Of a DNA stretch of 64,000 bases, positions 20,951 to 31,700 are shown piece by piece. The DNA comes from Mortierella alpina (taxonomy: Eukaryota > Mortierellomycota > Mortierellomycetes > Mortierellales > Mortierellaceae). A program made the position numbers and the translations under genes. Under the pieces are notes generated by a model that worked only from the letters and a program-made list of their open reading frames with translations, ran no database searches and was not told the origin of the DNA. The stretch spans positions 496,001 through 560,000 of the forward strand of contig JANATF010000010.1 of the NCBI GenBank assembly GCA_029449245.1. The letters are read 5' to 3'. Positions within the stretch are counted from its first letter, which is position 1. The number at the start of each line of letters is the position of its first letter.

Positions 20951-23900
20951 ATGACACAACCCACGGCTGCTCCCTCTCACGGGGTCGAGCACCTTCCATA
21001 CGACGAGCGCGACGAAGACTACCATGAGTTTGACGAGTATGACGAGGTCACAAAGCCCCAGTCTCAGCCTTTCTACAAAAGGCGCAGGTACTGGATCTTC
21101 TGTGCCATCATGACCGTCATTACCCTGGCAGTCGGCGTGCCCATCGCCCTCTTTGTGATCCTGCCCAAGGTCGCCCAGGTCATCCTTGACCACTCGACCA
21201 TGAGCTTCAACAGCATCCAGATTACCAATCCAACGAACACCTCGCTCGATATGTCCATGGATGGGTCCCTGGGCAACACTGGACCCTTCGCCGCGACCAT
21301 CAAGTTCCCCGAGCCTATCCAAGTCTATTACAACGACCAGCTGCTCGGCTCTATGACCCTTCCAGAGACCAAGGCTAGTGGTGGCAGCGGTACCTTGCTG
21401 GCGCAGGCTCCGTTCAGCATCAGTGACGCTACTGCATTTGGAAGCTTCTCTGCTGATATGGTAAGCGCTCTCTTTCGTTCTTTCTTCCTCCACACTCATC
21501 TGCCACTCCACATATCCGCGGAAGTACTTGTCCTATACCATCGTTGTCCAGTCCGTTCAAGCCGATCTTCACTATCTTCACTGCCCTCTCCCTCCCTCCC
21601 GATCGCTTGTAGGGCTCATGAAGCGGCTCTTGTGCTTAGCGTATTTTTTTTCACGCGTCGTTGACCAAACTATACACATTTAGCCCCTTACATTTCATTT
21701 CATAATCATCATTTGATTCACACCTCGCTTCACGATATTGACGGCGCCTTCTCAATATGATTGTGTATAGATGAACCAACCCACCTTTGTCTGGACGCTT
21801 AAGTCCAAGGTGACCATTGTTGCTCTGGGCCGCACCGTCAATGACCTCCAGCTCGACAAGAAGCTTGAGCTCAATGGTATGTATCACAACAACTGTGTCA
21901 CTGCATGTGTATCACTGCAACCTCTTGCAACATAGGGCAGTGTCCAACTCGTTTGCTAATCTACCATCCCACCTTCCAACGAATGCGTCCAGGCATGGGT
22001 GGTTTCCCCGATGTCAAGATTCTTAGATTTGATCTCCCCTCAGATGCTGGACCAGGTCAGGGCATCAACCTCCAGATTGACACTGCCATGAACAACCCCA
22101 GTCCTATTGGTATTACCTTGGGCACGATTGTCCTTGACATTGGCTTCAATGGCACACCTTTGGGCCAGGTCAAGGCCACCGGCGCCTCCATCGCTGGTAA
22201 AAGCGAGTCGGTCCTGAACTTGACAGGCACCATGCACCCCCAAACCACCCCTGAGGGCCTTGCCACTGTCAGGTAATCATCAGAATGTCCTGCGCTGCGA
22301 AGCATTAATTTCTGCGCTCGTCTTGCAGTCATTAACTGTTTCATACTCACTATCATCCATCCCCCTCCTAGCGGCCTTTTCTCATCGTATATTGCCGGAC
22401 TTTCATCAGAGACGACAGCGCGTGGTGTCTCGGTTCTGCCTGACGGCGTGAACGAGGTCGGCTGGCTGTCTGCCGGTCTCAAATCCATGATTCTGAAGGT
22501 CCCCCTCAAGTCGCCTGCTCCCCTGAACATCATCAAGTCCATCAGCCTCGGCCCCATGGGCATGAACTGGACCAACACCGATGCCTACGCCCCCCTGGCC
22601 AACTCACCCGGTGTCGTCGCTGCTTTCGAGATGCCCTTCGGCTTCTCCTTGAACGTGACTCAAGTCCAGAACAACATGACCGTCATCTACAACAACAAGA
22701 ACCTTGCCAATATCAATGCCGCCGAATGGGGCCCAGCTGTGACCACGAAGGATGCCAATGGCACGGCCATCAACTTTGCGCTGCCCCCTACTCCCTTCGC
22801 CATCAATGCTGACTCTCACGCGGACTTTGACGACTTTGTCAATAAGCTGACGATCGGATCCAGCCAGGGCTTTACTGTTGAAGGTTTCGCAGGAACCGTT
22901 GCCCAGACCCCAATTGGTGAGGTTAGAATTACCGGCATTCCCTTCAAGTCCGATGTCGCCTTGTCTGGTCTTCAGGGTTTGAAGACCGAGCCCACTGTCA
23001 TCAACAGCTTGACTGTCATCGGTGGTCTGCCTGAAGGTCTCCAGATCGCTCTTAACTTGACCATGGTCAACCCATCCCAGCTCTCCATCAACACTGGCTC
23101 AGGCGAGAATGGCATTGTCACTTTCGGTATGCAGTTCCAGGGCGACAATGTCGGAACCGTTATCTTCCCCACCTTGGATCTCGTCCCCGGTCAGAACCTC
23201 CGCACAGCCGGTGCCCTGTTCACCCCTACTGGCACTGCGGGTGGCCAAGCCTTGTTGCAGCAGTACATGAGCAACCAGGTCTCCACAGTCAGTGTCATTG
23301 GATCCGAGTCCTCGTCAAAGATCGCACCCTTGGCTGCCGGTCTGAAGGACATTCAGCTCCAGTCCGATATGCCTGGTAACCCCGCCCAGCTCCTCTTGGG
23401 CACTGCCTTGACGATCCTTGATGACACTGGCAAGACAGGCATTGCCATGGCCACTGTCACCGTCAACAACCCTTTCGTACCCGGCCTTACCATCAAGTCC
23501 ATCAAATCTACTGTCCAATATGGCGGCCGCACTCTCGGATCCATTGACCTGCCTTCGGTCACTATCACTGTGCCCGGCATGTCCCAGCAGGCATCTCAAC
23601 CACTGCCCCTGTCCATGGATCTCTCCATTGACTCGCTGCTCAGCCTCATGATTGACCAGGCCCACGCCAACAACCTGAACGCGGAACCCATCATTGCCCT
23701 GGGCAAGATGGCCAAGGATCCCGCTGTCAAGATCCCATCCTCAGTCTTTGCTGGATTCAACCTGCCAACCTTTGTGAAGGCCGCTATGGCTGGACTCAAG
23801 GTCGATGTCAGCATGTCTGTTGATGTCATGGTCGGCGAATATGCCACTTCTCTTACTTTGACACAGACCGGCGTCCCCACCGCCACAGACGACACTATCT

Positions 23901-26362
23901 TGAAGCTCCTACCAATCGTCGGAACTCCTATTGCTCAGGCCATCGTTGACCTTGCGACTTTGAGCTTCGACAGCGTCATGATCAACAGCCCCGCAGAGAC
24001 CGACTTTACTACCAACATTAATGGTTTGATTGCCAATACTGGCCCCTTTGATGCCGAAATCACCTTCCCCAGCGGCTCTACTGTTAACTGGTTGAAAGAC
24101 GGCTCCGAGTTGCCCATCGGTCAGATTGCCATGCCCACTGTCTCTGCCAAGGCTGATGTCGGTGCCCAGCTCGCCCTCACCAACGTTCCTTTCCACGTTG
24201 CCAGTGCTGCCAATATGGGCGACTTTGTCGGCTTCTCGCTCAAGGCTGAGTCCTTTGATTGGTCTGTCTCCGCCGAGAACATGGTTGTCATCGCCATGGG
24301 TGCTCCTATCCCTGGCATCAAGATGAAGAAGACTGTCAGTTTGAAGGGATTCAACGGCCTCCAGGGCTTGGTCATTCAAAAGTACGATTTGCCCTCGAAC
24401 GACCCCGATGGTATCCACTTGGTCCTCTCTGCTACTCTGCCCAACCCCTCGAACGTTGGTATTGAGATGGGAAGTGTCGAGTTCACAAACATCTTCCAGG
24501 GCCAGGACATTGGTTTCGTCAAGACCGTTGGCCTCAAGTTGCTGCCTGGTGCACTCACCCCAATTGCCATGGAGGGTACTTTGACCAAGCAAACCTCTGA
24601 GGCTGGTCTGGCCGCTCTTGGTGACATGTTCCGCATGGCATTGAACGGAGGCACCCCTAATCTGATTGTCAGAGGCAAGTCTGTCACGCCCGCCGGAGGA
24701 CCCGTCTCTTGGTTGACCTCTGCCTTCGGTTCTCTGACCATGAACGTCTCACTCCCAAGTCTCGGCAAGCAGGACATCATTACCGGTATCACCATGAAGA
24801 CCATGACCTTGGACTTCACTGGCGGCAACCCTTACAGCGTCATGACCTCCTCCGACAACATCGAGGCCAACTTCAAGATTCCCTTCGCATTCCCTCTGAG
24901 TATTACCCAGGTTGCTGAAGACATGAACATTCAATTGCCCCAGGGCAACAACGTTGCCAGCCTTAAGATTCCCCTCGGACCAGCTCAGACGCTCAGCCCT
25001 GGCCTCCTCAAGACTCAGTACAGCAATGTGCCCTTGATCGTCAATGATGGATCTCATGACGTCTTCAATGCCTTCTCCAAAGTGTTGACGACCGGCCCTG
25101 GAGTTCAGTTCTTCTTGGCTGGTACCGCCGACACGGTTGCTGAGACTGCTGCCGGTCAAGTCAAGATCCCTGGTGTGGCCGTCAGCGTCTCCTCCACTAT
25201 GGCTGGCATGAACCTGAACGCCGGTGGAGCCCAGATTACCAACATTTCAATCACCGGAGGCACTCCCCAGTACCTTGAGATTCACCAGAACGTCGTGCTC
25301 CAGAACCCGTCCGGCCTGACTGTCAAGGTTGGCGAGGTTGGTTTTAACATCGGCTATGCTGGTCACTCCATGGGTCGCGCCACGGTCAAGGACATGATGT
25401 TAGTTCCTGGAGCCAACACCCTGCCTGCGGTCTTCCACTTGGTGCCTGATTCTGATGTCGTCCGTGATGCTTTCCTCAGCGGCTTCGTTGCTGGCGCATC
25501 GTTCACCTTGGACGTTGCTGGTTCAACGGATTCCACCAAGGTCGAGTCCTTGAAGGAAGCCATGGCCTCAGTCAAGATGGCCTCGACCATTTCTGGTATC
25601 ACCGACAAGCTGATTGGCGCCGGAAGCGGTGCCCAGCCTGATATTCTTGAGATGCTGCAGCTTCTTCACCCCCGCAAGACTCCCGTCCAGGTCATGATCT
25701 ACAACCCCTTCGATACTCCCCTTTACATTAAGAGCATGAAGGCCAGCACTGTCTGGAACGGCTACGACTTTGGCGTCGTCGACCAGGACGTTGGAATGAC
25801 TGTTCCTGCCAAGAGTACCGTCCTCTCGCCCACCGTCACCATGGTCTCTCCTGGCGGTCTCGGCTTCATGGGCACGCTCTTGCCCTTCATGGCACGGTAC
25901 CCACAACTGCTCGTCGGTATTGCCGCAGATGTGCCCTTCAACATCAAGTCGACCATTACCGCTGTTGTCGGTGGCCAGAACGGGTACACTGGAAACGTCC
26001 AGTACAGCCAAGCGGATACCATCATCAAGGTCCAGGTCGGAGGAAAGGCACCCGCGGGTGCTCTGCCTCCCTCCCTCGGAGGCTCTGGCAACACCACGAC
26101 CATCGCCCCTGAGGTCACTGCCACCAGCTCTGTTCCTTCCCCCACGAATGTTGCTGAGAAGCCCTCTGCCACCAGGACCATCGATGCTTCTAGTGCCGCA
26201 CCCGCTGCCCCCACCGGTCCCGCAACCATTGCGAAGCGTCAACTCCCTCAGATCCTCGAATCTGTTCCTACAGATCTGTCTCCTGAGGGTGTCGAGGCCT
26301 GGATCAAGGGTATGGTCAACAAGATTGCTCAGGATCAGGGCATCGCTGCTCCATATGTTTAA
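20951..26362 (+). CDS. Giant single-pass DUF3712 (Tag1-like) vacuolar membrane protein
   Basis: Four exons, about 20951-21460, 21771-21876, 21993-22272 and 22372-26362, give 1628 residues. The acidic cytosolic N-terminus (residues 1-43) is followed by basic FYKRRR and one transmembrane helix (~47-71); the rest should be lumenal or extracellular. It consists of beta-rich repeats (VNNPFVPGLTIKSIKST, ITNPTNTSLDMSMDG) of the DUF3712/LEA-like type. There are two large copies offset by ~745 residues: SFNSIQITNPTN at ~85 matches SFDSVMINSPAE at ~829, and the segment after ~368 matches that after ~1119. A Ser/Thr/Pro-rich tail follows ~1500. In yeast, Tag1, a vacuolar membrane protein connected with ending autophagy, is a related protein as far as I know. 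Some fungal relatives carry the misleading label pre-rRNA processing protein. Function here is inferred. Codon use is strongly C-ending, suggesting high expression. Confidence 0.82.
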
Positions 26363-27016
26363 GCCGAGCATGCCCACGTTTCCCCTCCTCTTAGAATTAC
26401 CTACTCTTTGTATTCTGTCTCTTTCTTAATCTCGCATTCTTCTCATTGAGATTCTCATTTGAGTTTTCATTTATATGTCTATTTATCGTTTACGTTGCAG
26501 TGTGGGGATGACTCGCTCTTGTTCATACACCCTTCCTCTTCACGCCATCCACAAAAGTAGTTTATATACCCCCATAATATCTCAGCGACATAATGACTTT
26601 GGACGCTGCCAACCGCTCTCAACCTCCCCACTTTCAACCGTTCCACTGCAAGGACCAAGTACGACTGACTTGAAAAAAAATAAAAATCTGATGATCTCAA
26701 TTGTGAACCGAGCTTTCCTTGGCCTGTTTGTTGTCGACTAGACTGCAAATGGACCAGGTTCTTCCCCATCCGCCGGTACCCTGGGCTGTCTGCGCTGGTT
26801 TGAAAATGCATTATCTACAGCCAACGCGGTTCCAGTTGAACATCTTCGCGTCCTTGAAGATCCTTTCAAAGAGGGGGGTCACGCGTAGGATGATCATTGT
26901 CCGTGCGCGTTCGTGACTCTTAAGGGTGTTTCCTGACAAATTCTTGGTGTTTGGTCTGACCGCATCGGTGTATTCCCACTCCACATTGACCTTCTTAATA
27001 ATCCAACATCGCCGAC
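26363..27016. other. Intergenic region
   Basis: 3' UTR of the DUF3712 gene (T-rich, with an A-run near 26677) and promoter of the thiamine pyrophosphokinase gene. Nothing else seen. Confidence 0.5.
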
Positions 27017-28390
27017 ATGAACTGGCAACCTAGCAAATGTCTCGAAGATCCGGACGTGTACCAGGGCAGGCACATCTCAGAAGAGACTGGAGAGGGCAAG
27101 TTTGTGCTCATTATTCTCAATCAACCGATTTTGATCACTCGCCGACTCTTTGACAATGCATGGCAAAACGGTGAGCAACTTGGGCTAAAGAGCACTCATT
27201 GGCCTGTCGAGTCCCGCAGACGCGTTCCAGAAGCACGAAATATACTGAACGTCCACCTCCATCTGCTCCGCATAGCGACGTATCGGTTCTGTGCTGACGG
27301 AGGTGCCAACAGATTATACGACCTGCTAGAAACAGACGAAGAGCGCAACAGGTACGCGCAGGAGATCTATCAATACTGAATCAACCAGCTGAACTGGACG
27401 TATTTACCAAACCTACAGCCGTCTAATCGCCACCCTGAATTGCCGTGTTATGCAGATACCTTCCAGATTATATCCGTGGCGATCTGGACTCTTTGCGGGA
27501 CGATGTCAAAGCATACTATGTGTCTCAGGTACGGGAGAGACTAGCCGCAATGGGCCAGGAGCATCCGCGAAAGTCCTCTCGAGGATCGACCCATTCATAC
27601 CCAAAACTCAACGTACTGTTCTTTCCTTTCCTAACGACGTTATAGGGCGTGCCAGTAGAGCGTGTTGACAGCGTGGACTCGACCGACTTTATGAAGTGCA
27701 TCCACCTTGTCCGTGAACGCGACCCAAAGCCCACCAAATTAGTTTCCTCCGCAGCAACCGATGCCACGTTAACTACGACAGAGTCTTCACGCAGTAGCCA
27801 AGAGGAGCGGCAGATCAACAACCTGGCTGTGGTGGCACTCGGAGGGACGGGAGGGCGTTTTGATCAGTCCATGTCCAGTATTCATCATCTTTATCTCCTG
27901 TACCACGAACGACATGCTACGCTGGTGTCTGATGAAAGTATTGTCGTGCTTCTGGGACCTGTAAGTCTTTGAAAATAGCCAGCATTGAATACCTGGGCCA
28001 AAGTCAGGCTGTCAAATTTCTTATAACCCCCCATTGTCTGAAACTTTAGGGTACCCATGAGATAGCGTGCAACCTGGAAATCGAAGGCCCCACCTGTGGG
28101 ATCATACCCATTGCATCTTCAGAGACCATAATTACCACAAACGGGTTGAAGTGGGATGTTGGTATGATATAACTAGTCAACTGTCGTTGCACCTCCCTGA
28201 CAGAACTGAACACATTCTACGCGTGTTAACAATATTGGGTCTTTTTATTACATCTTTGATTATGATAGAGAACTGGAAAACGGCTTTCGGAACCCAAGTC
28301 AGTACCTCGAACGTTTTGGCCTCATCCAAGGTCACCATCCACACCAACTCCCCAGTAGTCTGGACTACCGAGATCAAATCAAACAAATAA
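27017..28390 (+). CDS. THI80: Thiamine pyrophosphokinase
   Basis: Six exons, about 27017-27170, 27276-27351, 27456-27528, 27646-27960, 28050-28161 and 28269-28390, encode 283 residues. Family motifs run in order: FVLIILNQPI, FCADGGANRLYD (diphosphate/thiamine site), IRGDLDSLR (metal-binding Asp), DSTDFMKC, VALGGTGGRFDQ, and C-terminal GLKWDV plus SSKVTIHTNSPVVWTTEI. The enzyme transfers a pyrophosphate from ATP to thiamine to give the cofactor thiamine diphosphate and is cytosolic. Length and motif order match fungal Thi80. The central linker (KPTKLVSSAATDATLTTTES) is an expanded low-complexity loop. The first exon starts with MNWQPSK; no targeting signal is seen. Confidence 0.93.
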
Positions 28391-28714
28391 AAAAAAGAGG
28401 CGAACTCATGCACACATTTACATCCACGCTATCAATTCGACGCACTTTCACCCAGCGCGCCTTCGGAGCTTCTATTATATCTCGAAGTAATGTCTTCCTC
28501 ATTTTCTGCTGAAAACTCGCTATGGAGATTATTAGGCGAAATGTGGCTTACATTATCGTGCAAATGAAGCAGCATTGTCCTCGCAAAACTGAGTCTCTGT
28601 GTTACTCCACTCCTGTTCACGGCAATCCTGATGTTGCTCAAGGCATCAGCTGAAGAAAATTCATGGAGCGGTGAAGTGACCCAGCTGCAAATGCTTTTTT
28701 ATTGTGAAGTACCG
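28391..28714. other. 3' intergenic region between THI80 and the first NLR-like gene
   Basis: The two genes converge here. Only short ORFs are present; no feature is supported. Confidence 0.45.
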
Positions 28715-31700
28715 TTAACCATCATCTTGTATTATTTCTAACATGTTCGGGCTGCTCGAAGCGCGGCGTTGTTCCAATAGTTTCGTATTCATCCTGCTTA
28801 AGCCGCGCACGGTTGATATTTTGGTATCTGTCACGGCAAGTCGGTCGTGTCCTGAGCTCCATTGTAGGCAAATGAGATGGCGATCTCCTGATACTTTCCA
28901 AAGGCGAACGGATTTATCAAGACAACCGGTTGCAAGATAACTCTCGTTTCCAATTGCTTTCCATGCGACGCTTGTAATCGACCCATGAAAATCCTTGACC
29001 ACGGTCATGCATTCACCCGATGCCATATCCCACAGCCGCGCCGTCTTGTCGGCACTGCCCGAGGCAATGTGCTGACCATTTGGCGAAAATACCACGCTGT
29101 AAACAGTGGAGGTGTGGCCGCTTAGAATGATACTATCTGCTCCAGTTTGCGCGTCCCAGAGCCGCAACGTGTTGTCGTCACTGCCTGAAGCAATCTGCTG
29201 GCCGTTTGGCGAAAATACCACGCTGAAAACAGAGTCGGTGTGGCCGCTCAGAATGATACCAGCTGCACCAGTTTGCGCGTCCCAGAGTCGCACCGTCCTG
29301 TCGCCACTGCCTGAAGCAATCTGCTGACCGTTTGGCGAAAACACCACGCTCCAAACAGAGTTGGTGTGGCCTCTTAAAGTGATACCAGGTGCACCGGTCT
29401 GTGCGTCCCACAGTCGCACCGTCTTGTCGCCACTGCCTGAAGCAATCTGCTGACCGCTTGGCGAAAACACCACGCTGTAAACAGAGGCGGTGTGGCCGCT
29501 TAGAATGATACCAGGTGCACCAGTTTGCGCGTCCCAGAGTCGCACTGTGTTGTCCCAACTTCCCGAGGCAATCTGCAAGCCAGTTGGCGAAATCACCACA
29601 CTGTAAACAGCGTCGGTGTGGCCGCTTAAAATGATACCAGCTGCACCAGTTTGCACGTCCCAGAGTCGCACTGTGTTGTCGCCACTGCCCGAGGCAATCT
29701 GCAGGCCGTTTGGCGAAAATACCACGCCCCAAACATCAGAAGAATGGCCGCTTTGAATAACACCAGGTGCGCCGGATTGTGCGTCCCAGAGTCGCACCGT
29801 GTTGTCGCCGCTACCCGAGGCAATCTGCTGGCCGTTTGGCGAAAACACCACGCTGTTAACAAGGCCGGTGTGGCCACTTAGGATGATACCAGGTTCACCG
29901 GATTGCGCGTCCCATAGTCGCACCGTGCTGTCGTCACTGCCCGAGGCAATCTGCTGGCCGTCTGGCGAAAATACCACGCTCCTAACCCAGTCGGTATGGC
30001 CGCTTAGAATGACACCGGGTGCATGGGACTGCGCGTCCCAGAGTCGCACTGTCTTGTCTTGACTGCCCGAGGCAATCTGCTGGCCGCTTGGCGAAAACAC
30101 CACGCTGTTAACACTGGAGGCGTGGCCGCTTAGAATAATACCAGCTGCACCTGTGTGCGCGTCCCAGAGTCGCACGGTGTTGTCTGAACTGCCCGAGGCA
30201 ATCTGCTGGCCGTTTGGCGTAAACGCCACACTGTCGACAGACCTGGTGTGGCCGCATAGAATGATACCAGGTACCCCAGATTGTGCGTCCCAGAGTCGCA
30301 CCGTGTTGTCGCCACTGCCTGAGGCAATCTGCTGGCCGTTTGGCGAAAACACCACGCTGTAAACAGGACCGGTGTGGCCGCTTAGGATGATACCAGCTGC
30401 ACCGGATTGCGCGTCCCAGAGTCGCACCGTCTTGTCTGAACTGCCCGAGGCAACTTGCTGGCCGTTTGGCGAGAACACCACGCCCCTAACACTGGAAGTA
30501 TGGCCGCTCAGAACCTGTGTCTTTTCCCAAGTCATGGTCGTGTACAGATTGACTGTGCCACTCTTAAGGCCCACGGCAAGTGTGTTTCCATCCGGTGAGT
30601 ATGCGCAGCTTGTTACATTGCTCTCCTCGACAAGAAATGGCCACTCGCCAAATTGTGCCTCTGTCATCTGCGCCTCGCTCAAATCAGCCTGACGCAGCCA
30701 AACACTGCGAAGGTTGGTATTACTCAAATCCGCCCCTTGCAGTTGCGTCGAGTCGAACTGTCCTCCACTCAAGTCTGCGCCTGGAATCTGGATAGCTCGG
30801 AGATCGGTTCCATTGAAAGCTATACCAGCCCGAACCAAGGTAGTGATGGCGTTCGCTGCTGCCTGACTTGCAGTAGCCTCGGTTTTGGATAGCTCAATGA
30901 TCTGATGGAGTTGTTGCTTGAAAGCCAGGTCGCTCTGCACATGCTCAGCCAGAAAGTCGATGATTGATGATTCCTTGACAAGGTTGGTCTGGCCCAAAGG
31001 GTGGTTGGCGAGATCCTGTGCACCCTCAGACATCAAACTATGTGCCTCGTGTATGTGTCGGGAGTAAAAATACTCTAGCAGTGAGCGATGCATGAATCGA
31101 TGCTGGACGCCTACACGCGATAGTGGACTGGACTCTCGAAGGAGGACGATGTCAGGCTCCATACCAAAAAACTTGGACTTCCACGTCCCTTTGTCGCTTC
31201 TCGGTGTGTACTGAACAACAGGATTTCCACCTTGCTCCTTGAATATGGCAGCCGCAAGGCTCTTCAAAAAACCAATTGCGCTTGAATCAAAGCCTTCTTC
31301 AAGCAGCTCCTGCAGGGCATTCTCTGCCTCTGCCGACAATGTGATGCTCTGTAGCCGACATTGGTTGTTGTGCAGCCACTGGTCGGTGAAGGAATTGTAC
31401 AGAGTCAGTCGAGTGACTTTGACCTTGGCAAGATCAACTGCATCCTTGACAACACGAGGCAACGCTCTTAGCGAGAGTGAGAGCAGGAACGGGTTCTTGA
31501 CGAGCTCCATCATATTGGGGATCGACCGCAGCATGCTCATGTAGACATCCGAGCCCCAGACGCGACTATTGCCCATCAGTTTGTGTACCTCTGGATCTCG
31601 CACAAACTGACTGACATAGTCCTCGATCTGGTCACTCGAGAATGGTACAATGACAGCCTCCGTGAACAAAATTGTTGCTATACCGGAGTATCGATCAGTC

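Noticed and set aside
23315-24592. Minus-strand ORFs up to 227 codons in the DUF3712 gene
   Set aside because: Antisense shadows produced by strong C-ending codon bias.
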